Source: Siderastrea siderea | Lineage: Eukaryota > Cnidaria > Anthozoa > Scleractinia > Rhizangiidae | Assembly (NCBI GenBank): GCA_964030785.1 | Contig: OZ034969.1 | Span: 33,069,101-33,133,100, forward strand | Reading direction: 5' to 3' | Length of the DNA: 64,000 nt | Position numbers and translations under genes: made by a program | Part shown: positions 37,601-44,251 of the stretch, in pieces | Position numbering within the stretch: the first letter of the stretch is position 1 | How the letters are laid out: every line of letters starts with the position of its first letter | Notes under the pieces: generated by a model | What the model saw: the letters and a program-made list of their open reading frames with translations, nothing else | Told to the model about the DNA's origin: nothing | Database searches by the model: none

Positions 37601-38801
37601 GTTGAGTGGCTTTCAGGTGTCGGGGGTAAGCATGTTGAAAGTCTGGACAATCTTTCTGTCGACAGGCTCCGCACAACTTGGTTTTGGTGCATCGATGCCT
37701 CCCCTCATTGTCATAGGGTTTCCAACAATCCGCACACACATAACTGGACCCAAAAAATCCCGGCAATTTGGTGATGGCATCATAATGGTCTTGGTTGTGC
37801 AACAGGATCAGTTGTTTGTCAGAAAGGGGTCCAAACGTGGTGATGTGGAATGATCGCTGTGCATCCACCAGAATGATCTGGTAACCGGTGAGGGACGGAG
37901 CCTTGCTGAAAGCTGTTAAGGCGTCATAGCTGCAAGGACCCAAGGGTACCTGGGCTTCATTCTGGAGGTCCAGAGCGAGACGTCTCTGCAGCGGACCGTA
38001 CCCCCGCTGAATGGATGCCAATTTCGGGTGCTGGTCCACGCGAGCTTTGGCGACCACGAGGGCTCTGGCACAACAGAGCTCATCATCATTTTGGATGCGG
38101 ATGACCGATTTTTTGTTGGCCGTTAACATGGTCATGGTAGGATGTCCTGGTTTCCCACGACGGGGTTTGCCGGTGCCTTGAGGAGCATGATGAACTTGAG
38201 TGATGGAGACTTGAAAGGAATCATCCATTTCAAATTGTTCGTTGCTGTTGAGGGCTTGGGCTAAACGTTGGAACAGCGCTTCCACCCGTTCTGTGTCTCG
38301 ACGCCATTCACCTGCACGTAATCCCCACCCCTGAAAATTATTGTGCAAGCGATCGGATGCTATGGTAAAGTAGAGGCGATCTTGATCGTGGAGGTCGGGG
38401 GTGGTGGTTAACACTTGATCGACGGCTCGACGTAATCCATCTTGCAGAGCTTGGGTTATATTTTGACCGGGAATCAAGTTCCCCCTTTGACGTAACTGGG
38501 TCTTGAAATGACGTTCTTGTACCCCCATGCGATCACTCTTCCGATTCACAAAAGGTTCGAGTTCAAAGTCGAAGACACCCTCTTCATTGGTATCCAATCC
38601 TCCGCCACTTTGTTGAAGGAGTTGGGTTTGAAACGCCTGTTGCCGTTCCAAATGATCCATCAAATCATGATAGTCTTGATCATCATCGTCATCCAGGAGT
38701 TCGGGGCAGATCAAATCATCCTCGTCACTGTCCGCCATGTTTTCGGTGCAAATCAAAGATCCCCCACAGGAATGTGTATCGTCTTTGTCAGAAGAAGACA
38801 T
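34623..38801 (-). CDS. protein-primed family B DNA polymerase (Polinton pPolB)
   Basis: 1392 residues, intact. It replicates the element from protein-primed ends. The acidic N terminus (1-75) and a conserved domain (about 95-330) come first. A Cys/His-rich zinc-binding cluster follows (about 356-480), then an NLS-like Lys/Arg tract (about 488-506). The 3'-5' exonuclease shows FFDIEAM (residues 530-536), AHNFQGYDG (588-596) and YCSSDVRLL (717-725). The palm carries DVTSLYP (964-970), KLMLNSMWGKFG (1151-1162) and YFDTDS (1247-1252), the last holding the catalytic Asp pair. Between exonuclease and palm (about 840-920) is an HVDGYCPD...YEFQGCFTHGCPTC block resembling a Vsr/PD-(D/E)xK-like insert seen in many Polinton polymerases. 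The start at 38801 follows a TATA box by 31 bases; an in-frame Met22 is an alternative. The gene runs leftward from a divergent promoter shared with 39150. Confidence 0.97.
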   Translation of the reverse strand: MSSSDKDDTHSCGGSLICTENMADSDEDDLICPELLDDDDDQDYHDLMDHLERQQAFQTQLLQQSGGGLDTNEEGVFDFELEPFVNRKSDRMGVQERHFKTQLRQRGNLIPGQNITQALQDGLRRAVDQVLTTTPDLHDQDRLYFTIASDRLHNNFQGWGLRAGEWRRDTERVEALFQRLAQALNSNEQFEMDDSFQVSITQVHHAPQGTGKPRRGKPGHPTMTMLTANKKSVIRIQNDDELCCARALVVAKARVDQHPKLASIQRGYGPLQRRLALDLQNEAQVPLGPCSYDALTAFSKAPSLTGYQIILVDAQRSFHITTFGPLSDKQLILLHNQDHYDAITKLPGFFGSSYVCADCWKPYDNEGRHRCTKTKLCGACRQKDCPDFQHAYPRHLKATQRCDSCHRDFFGPTCFEAHSSKTHAGKPVTGLQTSVCSQRHRCAECYQQNVGLSRIQRHLCKHVDCPSCHQYVDADDHRCFIQRAPKPQDQKKRKRTRQKGPRAKRGAAAAEPHASSEDEAEEDLPPLHVFFDIEAMQPHGKHIANLVVAETEDNDEPKPFPGPTCIRDFLEWLDALTLHDTRQVNVIAHNFQGYDGYFIIQEYYGENRIVQQLRNGCKLLEIKHDRIRFIDSMSFFQMPLSAFPKTFGLTELCKGYFPHNFNIPGDEHQNYVGILPSRDYYMPESMTLEGRQAFETWHQQQRDQGVVFHFQQELLAYCSSDVRLLKQGCLTFKRMFEDLTGFNPFDHVTIASACNRDLRMNRMIPNSIASEPTGPNGWRTNNINQSIPALHWLTWCDHQLRQRALQDLNPDDLLASANPKPQYIQHVRNQGEYKIPGTNIHVDGYCPDTHTVYEFQGCFTHGCPTCYPHRYEKHPRNYDRTMQDLYDVTQNKVQKLTNQGYNVIQMWGCQWDHHRDTHPEIDSFVRELNFIQPLEPREAFCGGRTNAIKLYHQITPGQKIHYIDVTSLYPWVNKKSTYPKGHPTIVSQPGHTDIHQYFGLIQCKVLPPRELYHPVLPYRHDNKLLFPLCARCVEEEMDKPLLDRSYHCPHTDEQRALTSTWCTPELYKAVEFGYQVQYIYEAWHFEETCEGLFADYVNTWLKIKQEASGWPKDVTTEEEKQRYIEEYFLHEGIQLEYNNIKKNPGVRTLAKLMLNSMWGKFGQRLNKTQIQAFDDPHAFHCFLDSDALDVRHVSVVTDQMVEVHYQNQKEDIRVSPNLNIFVACFTTCHARLKLYDTLQALGERVLYFDTDSVIYLEETPTQIKPVLGSYLGDFASELAKDEYIQEFVSGGPKNYGYTTNKGKVECKVRGFRLNSEGHTQLNYNVMRQNVKDEIKKPLPKPREIQIINSHQIVRNPKNFQLYTQPSSKFYQLVYDKRVIDPNTFKTYPYGYQ

Positions 38802-38831
38802 GATCAGATGAACTCACTGGAGATCGGGGCT

Positions 38832-38843
38832 CTGTTTTTATAG
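38832..38843 (-). promoter_or_regulatory. TATA box of the polymerase gene
   Basis: CTATAAAAACAGA on the - strand, about 31-42 bases before the polymerase ATG. It lies just inside the iterated block at 38846-38950. Confidence 0.65.
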
Positions 38844-38845
38844 AG

Positions 38846-38950
38846 ATCCACGCAAAGTATTGTGGTCTCTCTAAGGGGGGGTTCCACGCAAAGTATTGTG
38901 GTCTCTCTAAGGGGGGTTCCACGCAAAGTATTGTGGTTTCTCTAGGTGAG
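38846..38950. repeat. three iterons in the polymerase/regulator divergent promoter
   Basis: The unit CCACGCAAAGTATTGTGG followed by TCTCTCTAAGG occurs three times (38850, about 38884, about 38920) at about 35-bp spacing. Its CCAC..CAA/TTG..GTGG ends are a partial inverted repeat, as in the site of a dimeric DNA-binding protein. A related sequence (CGCGCAATGCACCATGG, then TCTATCTAAGG) occurs once near the promoter of the 54300 gene. It could be a transcription operator or a replication-related iteron. Confidence 0.7.
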
Positions 38951-39008
38951 GATGACCAAACAGAGCACGGGATGCCTAGGGGAGCCAATCACTAAACAGG
39001 GTGCCCCA

Positions 39009-39073
39009 CTAGAGAGGGGGTGCCCTAGGGAGGGGAGGGACGGGGTGGGGGGACCCCCCTCCCCCCTCTCTAG
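39009..39073. repeat. G-rich inverted repeat between divergent genes
   Basis: CTAGAGAGGGGG (39009-39020) pairs with CCCCCTCTCTAG (39062-39073). The interval contains several runs of three or more G on the + strand and could also form a G-quadruplex. A similar G/C-run block occurs at about 54420-54460 beside the other promoter that carries the iteron. Confidence 0.6.
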
Positions 39074-39110
39074 TTAGGACCCCTGGTGCATCACGGGAAC
39101 GAATGAGAGA

Positions 39111-39120
39111 CTATAAAACA
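39111..39120 (+). promoter_or_regulatory. TATA box of the rightward regulator gene
   Basis: CTATAAAACA lies about 30 bases before the ATG at 39150, with the sequence tcagtcatctc in between as a possible initiator region. Confidence 0.7.
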
Positions 39121-39149
39121 GATCGCCCCTCGAGGTCAGTCATCTCAAA

Positions 39150-39587
39150 ATGGACTCTAGTGTAGACGACCTGTTGAACAAGTTCGAGAAGTTTGAAGTC
39201 GAAGAAATTTTAAATGAGGTTAAGGAGTGGAGGCTCGAGGACGGAGACATCCGAGAGTTTGGGGAAGCGCTGTTGGAAGAAAGGAGGAAAAGGAGGCTGC
39301 TCGCCCAAGCAGCCCAAGCAGCACGCCACACGTACATTGAACAGCACTGGAACCCGGGCTGTTACCCGCAAATCACCACCGCGTGGTACATCCGGGGCCT
39401 CGACTTCTGCTGGACCAACTGGCACCACCAGTTCAAGAGGCCCCGGACACCCCCACCAGCGCCTCATGGGTGGCCCCGGAGATCCCCACCAGCACCGCCC
39501 CCCTCGCCCGAGGTCTCCCGAAAGAGAGGTCCGCCGCAGTCACCGTCGCAGACCCCCGGTGAATTACCAAGAAAACAACGACGATGA
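39150..39587 (+). CDS. overlapping ORF 1 of the predicted early regulator locus
   Basis: 145 residues, first ATG after the TATA box. The N-terminal part (about 1-62) is charged and helical, with a likely amphipathic coiled coil. Residues about 63-95 hold an aromatic, Cys/His/Trp-rich segment (HWNPGCYPQ, FCWTNWHHQF) that looks folded. The C-terminal 50 residues are Pro/Arg-rich. From 39214 the DNA is also read in the +1 frame by the long second ORF. Likely arrangements are two separate proteins, or one protein whose N terminus comes from this frame and joins the downstream frame by splicing or +1 frameshifting. I do not recognise a family. Confidence 0.6.
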   Translation: MDSSVDDLLNKFEKFEVEEILNEVKEWRLEDGDIREFGEALLEERRKRRLLAQAAQAARHTYIEQHWNPGCYPQITTAWYIRGLDFCWTNWHHQFKRPRTPPPAPHGWPRRSPPAPPPSPEVSRKRGPPQSPSQTPGELPRKQRR

Positions 39588-40371
39588 CCTTAACGACGAC
39601 AATGACCTTAACGACAGCGACTCAAACGACAATGACCTTAACGACAGCGACTCAGACGACGATGACATCCTGGCAGAATTAGCAGAGCTCAGGGCGAAAC
39701 AAGAGCGACGACGGGCGCAGCAAAAGGCTAGCAGAGCCAGGCGCAAGGCCAGAAAGGCAAAAGGTAACCCCCCGGTAAGCGTTGAGGACGACGTGTACCA
39801 GCAAGTGGCCAAGCTCCGTGCCAAAGAAGCCCGACGACGGGCGCAGCGACGGGCTGAGAGTGATAGGTACCGGGCCAGACACCGCGACCGAATAGCAGCC
39901 TACCAGAAACAGTACTATGCCCTGAATGTAGAACGACTCCGGGCCTATAAAAGAGAATACTACCGTTCGAAAGCAGGTCGGCAGTGGCAGCAACAATACA
40001 ACGCGAGAAAGCGTGAGGCCGCTGCCCTCACAAGGGCCATGGTTCGAAAGAGAACGGAGGAGAAACGCCAAGCCTTAGGGCCCCTCAAATTAACGGTCAC
40101 AGTGGAGGATTTTATGTCGGACTTTTGCCATACCCTGTCGCCCAGCCCTGAGGATGCCATGGATCAATCTAGTACCCTCATGAACATGGATTCGGGGGTC
40201 GTTCATCCCCTGGATCATTCCGTAGGTGACGAATCTTCTTGTGACATGTGGGACGATGGGAAAGGATTTTTAGACAATTTACTCGATGACTTGTCATCGG
40301 ACGAGTCTTTGTTGGACTTTGTAAATGACATGATGGAGGAGGAATTTGATTTGGATGACTTTGTCAGTTAA
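39214..40371 (+). CDS. overlapping ORF 2: basic coiled-coil protein with acidic C-terminal tail
   Basis: 385 codons, overlapping ORF 1 for its first 125. That overlapping part is low-complexity and may not be translated on its own. The downstream part is distinctive. An Asp/Asn repeat (NDNDLNDSDS-type, two 12-residue copies) is followed by two Arg/Lys/Ala helices (AELRAKQERRRAQ and AKLRAKEARRRAQ) and Tyr-rich repeats (AYQKQYYALN, AYKREYYRSK). The last 70 residues are strongly acidic with bulky hydrophobics (FLDNLLDDLSSDESLLDFV...FDLDDF), like an acidic transcription-activation domain. A DNA-binding transcriptional regulator is the best inference, in keeping with its own promoter and opposite orientation to the late genes. 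A variant poly(A) signal ATTAAA stands at about 40632. Confidence 0.65.
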   Translation: MRLRSGGSRTETSESLGKRCWKKGGKGGCSPKQPKQHATRTLNSTGTRAVTRKSPPRGTSGASTSAGPTGTTSSRGPGHPHQRLMGGPGDPHQHRPPRPRSPEREVRRSHRRRPPVNYQENNDDDLNDDNDLNDSDSNDNDLNDSDSDDDDILAELAELRAKQERRRAQQKASRARRKARKAKGNPPVSVEDDVYQQVAKLRAKEARRRAQRRAESDRYRARHRDRIAAYQKQYYALNVERLRAYKREYYRSKAGRQWQQQYNARKREAAALTRAMVRKRTEEKRQALGPLKLTVTVEDFMSDFCHTLSPSPEDAMDQSSTLMNMDSGVVHPLDHSVGDESSCDMWDDGKGFLDNLLDDLSSDESLLDFVNDMMEEEFDLDDFVS

Positions 40372-40640
40372 CCCCTCCTCGTCTTTGTATTTTTGGCAGA
40401 ATCGTCTCAGTATTTTGGAAGAACATCCGTGTCATGGCAGAACATTCGTATTAGTATTTGTGACAACTCATCAATCAAAATGATACAAGTGACATTGTTT
40501 TTTTATTTTTTATCAGGAGTGTCTACATCACAATGGGTTTTGTCTCGCCAATCCTGCTTGAGACTCAACACGAACTACAGAAGACTACTGAATAACAATG
40601 TGACATTTTCATTTTTTGACTCAACATGTTAATTAAATGA
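40372..40640. other. convergent 3' region
   Basis: The space between the rightward regulator locus and the leftward PLA2-like gene. A 79-codon + strand frame here (40393-40632) has no supporting features. ATTAAA near 40632 may end the rightward transcript. Confidence 0.4.
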
Positions 40641-40988
40641 TTACAATTTTAAACGTTTCTTGGCTTGCATGATTTTTTTGACCACCCGTTCGGTCTTGTT
40701 TTTCTTGCCGGGTAATCGATCAATGGCTTGGATCATCTTGGTATCGGCTTTCCATTTATCTTGCAAATTCTTAGCACGGCTGTAATCAATGTCGTGTTGT
40801 TTAGCAATTTGGTCCAAGCGATTGATCCCTGGATCCCCACGTTTCAGACGTTTAGCCAAATGGGTGCCAGGTCCCATGTACTGATAACCGGGCCAATGAA
40901 ATTCCTTCCCCGTTTTCGCAATCCATTTTTGGACATCCAAGGCCCCTCCTCGTTGGGGGCGTCCCCTTCTCCTCCTCTTAGCGGGCAT
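40641..40988 (-). CDS. PLA2-like minor virion protein with Arg-rich QRGG leader
   Basis: 115 residues. After an Arg-rich leader ending PQRGGA (residues 11-16), YMGPGT (37-42) is the Ca-binding-loop type motif and HDIDY (65-69) the catalytic His-Asp motif of parvovirus-type phospholipase A2 domains. In parvoviruses such a domain helps the particle breach endosomal membranes. Similar domains are known in adintoviruses. Basic residues dominate the C terminus. The leader resembles those at 42132, 42290, 47007 and 47625, suggesting a common cleavage signal for the element's adenain-like protease. It is the last gene of the leftward late cluster and starts 3 bases past the upstream stop. Confidence 0.85.
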   Translation of the reverse strand: MPAKRRRRGRPQRGGALDVQKWIAKTGKEFHWPGYQYMGPGTHLAKRLKRGDPGINRLDQIAKQHDIDYSRAKNLQDKWKADTKMIQAIDRLPGKKNKTERVVKKIMQAKKRLKL

Positions 40989-40990
40989 GT

Positions 40991-41617
40991 TTATTCACTG
41001 TCGTAATCCAATCGACGTCGTAACTTTTTACCTTGGGCCCAATCTTCCCAACCGGGTAAAGGTTTCAATCGTTCCACTTCACGAGCGGGTCCTTTGCCTT
41101 TGCGACTCTCGGCTAACTTTTTTTCCAAAGCCTTGCGTTGTTCTCGAATGGCTTCTAAACGTGACCGGCTATCCCCTCGACTGGTGGATGGGCTCCCTTT
41201 CTTGACAATCTTACTGGTAGTGGCTGCTCCTTTGCCTTTCTTGGTTGCAGGGGTAATGGGTGGTTTGGGGGTCGACGGGCTGCCTTTTATCATGCGCTTC
41301 AACCATTGTTCCACGGGTCCCGTCACCAAATCCCCGGCTTCTTCTTCTTCTTCGCCTGGTGGAGCACCCGGCGCCCCCACACCCACCCCGCCAGGAAATT
41401 GACGAATGCGTTTGGTTAACTTGATTAATTCTTGACTCAACGGTTTGGTTTGAGCATTGACCAAGGCTGGAGGTAATTGGGGGTTGGCTAATAACACATG
41501 TTTTTGGGCGGCGAGCGTGGCGGCTTTGTTCAACAAGGCATTTTCGGTGAGTTCTCCTTTGTAATATTGAATGAGTTGTTCCAAGTCCTTGTGGGGAATC
41601 ATGTACACTTCGTCCAT
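40991..41617 (-). CDS. Polinton-associated structural protein (unnamed family)
   Basis: 208 residues. The N terminus MDEVYMIPHKDLEQLIQYYKG followed by helices is a pattern I associate with a conserved small Polinton protein of unknown role. The middle is Pro/Gly/Glu-rich and disordered, and the C-terminal 70 residues are highly charged and helical. It lies in the virion-gene cluster and its start overlaps the end of the small zinc-finger frame by 19 bases. A capsid-internal or core role is inferred from position only. Confidence 0.75.
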   Translation of the reverse strand: MDEVYMIPHKDLEQLIQYYKGELTENALLNKAATLAAQKHVLLANPQLPPALVNAQTKPLSQELIKLTKRIRQFPGGVGVGAPGAPPGEEEEEAGDLVTGPVEQWLKRMIKGSPSTPKPPITPATKKGKGAATTSKIVKKGSPSTSRGDSRSRLEAIREQRKALEKKLAESRKGKGPAREVERLKPLPGWEDWAQGKKLRRRLDYDSE

Positions 41618-41796
41618 GTTCGTTGACTACACTCGGAGCAAAGTTCCCCGTCTTCCTGGTCACGGCAACTCTTACAAAGACGGGCCCTCAAGATGTGTTG
41701 GTACTCTCGATACAACAGGTGATATTTATGCTTCCAATAATGACACTCGTCTTTCCACTGGTCGGTGGCCCGATTGGCCTCTTGTAATAGAGTCAT
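41599..41796 (-). CDS. small coiled-coil protein with CxxC pair
   Basis: 65 residues if the ATG at 41796 is used, which just fits the gap after the upstream stop at 41811. The open frame extends upstream to 41883 and an ATG at 41829 is also possible. A helical segment rich in Trp, Tyr and His precedes CKSC...CSEC, a plausible zinc-binding pair. It overlaps the next gene by 19 bases. It fills what would otherwise be an empty gap in a tightly packed cluster, which supports it being real. Family unknown. Confidence 0.5.
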   Translation of the reverse strand: MTLLQEANRATDQWKDECHYWKHKYHLLYREYQHILRARLCKSCRDQEDGELCSECSQRTWTKCT

Positions 41797-41810
41797 CCAC
41801 GTAGGGAGGG

Positions 41811-42128
41811 TTAACGAACACATTGACATAGCACCTCGTGAAGTCCTTGAAACAATCCGCTTCCTTTTTGTTGGACTAACCACTGACGACGTTTTTTGAC
41901 GGAATGTCGACGACGTCCCAAATCACGTAGTACCTTTTTATAGGGTTGAAGTTTAGCCAGCATGGGTGGGGTCACAGGAATCTTGTTTTTTAAAAAGTTC
42001 AAGACCAATTCACTCACAGCATTGATTTGATCGGCATTGGCATGTTGTAACAATTCTTGACGTTTGGAACCATTGGCTTCTTGTAACATGGACCGTAAAA
42101 ACGGGAATTGACGTCGAAGACGTTGCAT
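41811..42128 (-). CDS. small conserved Polinton protein with C-terminal Lys/Gly motif
   Basis: 105 residues. The pattern LLQHANADQINAVSELVLNFL, then VTPPMLAKLQPYKKVLRDL, then RRRHSVKKRRQWLVQQKGSGLF matches a small protein often seen beside capsid genes in Polintons and other virus-like elements. Its C-terminal Gly-containing motif may be a protease or packaging signal. Function is not established. It starts 3 bases after the stop of the 54-residue peptide gene. Confidence 0.75.
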   Translation of the reverse strand: MQRLRRQFPFLRSMLQEANGSKRQELLQHANADQINAVSELVLNFLKNKIPVTPPMLAKLQPYKKVLRDLGRRRHSVKKRRQWLVQQKGSGLFQGLHEVLCQCVR

Positions 42129-42131
42129 CCT

Positions 42132-42296
42132 TTATCGGTGACGACGACGATACCGTTGATTGGCTTTTTGAATCGTGCGTTTTATACGTTTATCCGTTTC
42201 CAAGGCCGCGGCTTTCCCCAATCCTACCATAGCGGGGACCAATAGATTTAAAAAACCGCCTCGTTGACGACGGCGTCGTCGTCTCCTCCTCACCAT
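42132..42296 (-). CDS. 54-residue Arg-rich pX/mu-like peptide
   Basis: A complete short gene. ATG at 42296 is followed by eight Arg codons and QRGGF, a hydrophobic stretch (LNLLVPAMVGLGKAAA) and a basic C terminus ending YRRRHR. The layout of Arg-rich leader, GG cleavage-like site and hydrophobic core is that of adenovirus pX (pre-mu), a DNA-condensing core peptide, and parallels the peptide at 47625. The start overlaps the previous gene's stop by several bases (42290-42296) and the next gene begins 3 bases on, typical of the cluster's tight packing. It is easily missed because of its length. Confidence 0.75.
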   Translation of the reverse strand: MVRRRRRRRRQRGGFLNLLVPAMVGLGKAAALETDKRIKRTIQKANQRYRRRHR

Positions 42297-42619
42297 GGTC
42301 GACCCGTCAATAGACGTTGAAGGGCTTTGTCTTGTTTGATGAGGTCTTGCGTCTCTTTATAGCCTTGACGGGTATTGCGTTTAAAATCTTGCCACCAACC
42401 CCCACCTCGTTGTCGTCGGACATGTTGTACATTATCGGTAATGCCTTTCAAGGCTTGACCCCCTAATTTGCCTAAAGCCAGTCCAAACCCAGGCGCTGGC
42501 CCTGATAGAAACATACTCATGCCATGGGCAATTTTATCCACCAAACGGGGTTTGCGACGCATTAAAGCCCCTCCTCGTTGTTTCCTTTTTCGGCGTCGTC
42601 GTCGTCGTTGGACGGCCAT
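42290..42619 (-). CDS. Arg-rich virion protein with two QRGG sites
   Basis: 109 residues. The leader is Arg/Lys-rich and ends KQRGGA (about residues 13-18). A second RRQRGGG (about 68-74) divides the protein, consistent with two protease cleavages as in adenovirus core precursors. Between them is a Gly/Leu-rich amphipathic region. The C-terminal piece begins WWQDFKRNTRQGYKE. The gene has its own CATAAAAAGC box about 32-41 bases upstream. A pVI/pX-like minor virion role is inferred. Confidence 0.75.
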   Translation of the reverse strand: MAVQRRRRRRKRKQRGGALMRRKPRLVDKIAHGMSMFLSGPAPGFGLALGKLGGQALKGITDNVQHVRRQRGGGWWQDFKRNTRQGYKETQDLIKQDKALQRLLTGRPW

Positions 42620-43224
42620 GGTTCTAAGAGTGTGGGACTAGGAGGGAGCGGCTTTTTATGGATCCAATACTCTTTGGGTCTCAAGGGACGAGGACATCCG
42701 TCTACATAGCATAGGGCTTCCAAGGGTTGGTACACAAAATGACCATGGTAATCTTGGAGACATCGTTTAGGTAACGGAGGGGTGAAATCCACAATGGTAT
42801 CATCCAAGGTTTGCATCTTGATTAAAAATCGTTCCAGATCCTCCAAGGGAATACCCCGCACATGGGTTTTCAATTCGGTCAAGGCTTTGGCATAGGTGGT
42901 AAACGCAAATCGACTCATGGTCACTTTAAATCGGTATTGTTTAAAATCATTCCATCCTTTGACCACGGTCCCCACGGCCGCCAAACACGCTACCAACGTA
43001 CTGTTTTCCAATAGCGGGCCCGCAATCATACCGGCAGCCATCAGGAGTAAGGCCAACCCATTGAACAAGGCATTGATACACCTGTAATGATTCAACATTT
43101 TTCGATAACACCACCATTGTTGATGATAAAAAGCATACAAGGAATCCATGCGTTGTAATAATTCTGGGGGGAAGGGAAGACCATGCTGTTTCGATCCATT
43201 CAATAACGACACGACGGTTTTCAT
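42562..43224 (-). CDS. two-TM protein, SLATT-like architecture
   Basis: 220 residues. Two adjacent hydrophobic helices (about residues 50-73 and 76-92) are followed by a long charged helix (about 93-145). This order is seen in SLATT-type 2TM proteins and in a two-TM protein common in Polintons. A Pro-rich, then acidic tail ends the protein and its last 58 bases overlap the next gene. Pairs of aromatic residues (WWCYRK) precede the first helix. It could anchor the particle to membranes or form a pore. I cannot separate these by eye. Confidence 0.7.
   Translation of the reverse strand: MKTVVSLLNGSKQHGLPFPPELLQRMDSLYAFYHQQWWCYRKMLNHYRCINALFNGLALLLMAAGMIAGPLLENSTLVACLAAVGTVVKGWNDFKQYRFKVTMSRFAFTTYAKALTELKTHVRGIPLEDLERFLIKMQTLDDTIVDFTPPLPKRCLQDYHGHFVYQPLEALCYVDGCPRPLRPKEYWIHKKPLPPSPTLLEPWPSNDDDDAEKGNNEEGL
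42651..42660 (-). promoter_or_regulatory. late TATA-like box before the 42619 gene
   Basis: CATAAAAAGC on the - strand, about 32-41 bases before the ATG. Confidence 0.45.
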
Positions 43225-43226
43225 CT

Positions 43227-44207
43227 TTACGGCGAAACACGGGACGACGAGGTTTGTACGCTCGGTGCTCCTCCTTGTTTATAACTGGTCACAATGCTAT
43301 TGGTCATGGTGACATTAGCAATTTCACGTCCTTGGGCCAACTGTTCTTGATCTTGTAACAGCATGCGTAAACGTCGTTGTAAATCCGCTTGACGCAAGGT
43401 GCGAGGGGCTCGGCCAGAACTCCCAGATGTCCAAGATCCTCGAGGGGTAGCTGGGTTAGAGGCCGGTGTCAAAGGGGAAGTGGGGGTATTTCGTCGTCGT
43501 CCTCGTATTCGTCTCGGTCGTCGTCCACGACGACCCCCACCACCACCACCACCTCCACCACCACCACCTCCACCACCACCACCACCACCTCCACCACCTC
43601 CACCAGCACCTCCACCAGCACCCCCAGCACCAGCACCACCAGCACCTCCACCACCACCACCACCAGCACCAGCACCACCACCACCACCACCAGCACCACG
43701 TCCAGCACCAGCACCACCACCACCACCACCACCACGTCCACCACCAGCACCACCACCACGTCCACCACCACGTCCACCACGTCCACCACCACGCCCATTA
43801 CCATTACCCCCAGCACCCGCTGCTGTTCGAGCACCCGTTGCTGTTCGAGCACCCGCTGCCAAGGGTACGCTTGGAGGAGTCGCAGGGGTTCGAGCACCAG
43901 AAGACTCCGGGGTAGTGTGTATGCTACGGTAGGATTGACTTCCTTGACTTCCTACCCCGGCTGGGGAAGAAGCCTGCACAGGGGGCACACCATCTACACC
44001 GACAGGGGAGATGGATTGCATAAACCGATAGAGGGGTTCGTCACCTATTTCCTCCTGGGCGACGTCGAGAAGGCCTTGGTCTCCCGACCAAAATAAATCT
44101 TGCCAGGCCCTTGGGGACATTTGATTGCCGCTGGCCGCCCCCACCCCCGCCGGGGACACGGTATCGTACGATTGCGGAGGTTGACGGTCATCATCATCAT
44201 CGGCCAT
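43227..44207 (-). CDS. Gly/Arg/Ala-repeat virion-region protein
   Basis: 326 residues. The N-terminal 130 are acidic then Ser/Pro/Gly-rich. Residues about 134-224 are almost pure Gly with scattered Ala and Arg, ending in a run of more than 20 Gly. An Arg cluster (RRGRRPRRIRGRRR) follows, then a helical segment (ADLQRRLRMLLQDQEQLA) and a tail with TNSIVTSYKQGGAP...SRVSP, which I recognise as a conserved C-terminal motif in coral Polintons. The long open frames on the other strand over the Gly tract are artefacts of GGN/CCN codons. The Gly-Arg region could bind nucleic acid; the Gly-Ala parts recall repeats of some herpesviral nuclear proteins, only by composition. A TATA box lies 34-44 bases upstream. 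Confidence 0.8.
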   Translation of the reverse strand: MADDDDDRQPPQSYDTVSPAGVGAASGNQMSPRAWQDLFWSGDQGLLDVAQEEIGDEPLYRFMQSISPVGVDGVPPVQASSPAGVGSQGSQSYRSIHTTPESSGARTPATPPSVPLAAGARTATGARTAAGAGGNGNGRGGGRGGRGGGRGGGAGGGRGGGGGGGAGAGRGAGGGGGGAGAGGGGGGGAGGAGAGGAGGGAGGGGGGGGGGGGGGGGGGGGGGGGRRGRRPRRIRGRRRNTPTSPLTPASNPATPRGSWTSGSSGRAPRTLRQADLQRRLRMLLQDQEQLAQGREIANVTMTNSIVTSYKQGGAPSVQTSSSRVSP

Positions 44208-44240
44208 GGTTGCTCTTTTTCCTGTTCAAATGGGGTGTCG

Positions 44241-44251
44241 TGCCTTTATAG
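44241..44251 (-). promoter_or_regulatory. TATA box before the Gly-rich gene
   Basis: CTATAAAGGCA on the - strand, about 34-44 bases before the ATG at 44207 and overlapping the end of the ATPase gene. Confidence 0.55.

Noticed and set aside
35412..37853. Several + strand frames of 190-320 codons
   Set aside because: They lie opposite the DNA polymerase gene, whose motifs are complete; antisense open frames of this kind follow from its codon use.
41211..41663. 150-codon alternative - strand frame inside the 40991-41617 gene region
   Set aside because: It overlaps the better frame that begins MDEVYMIPHKDLEQL and has irregular composition; it was taken as a shadow.
43389..44096. Long + strand frames rich in Pro, His or Ser/Thr opposite the Gly-rich gene, and a Val/Asp-rich - frame
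   Set aside because: They are products of the GGN/CCN trinucleotide bias and overlap the better-supported 43227-44207 gene, which has a TATA box, non-repetitive ends and a recognised C-terminal motif.
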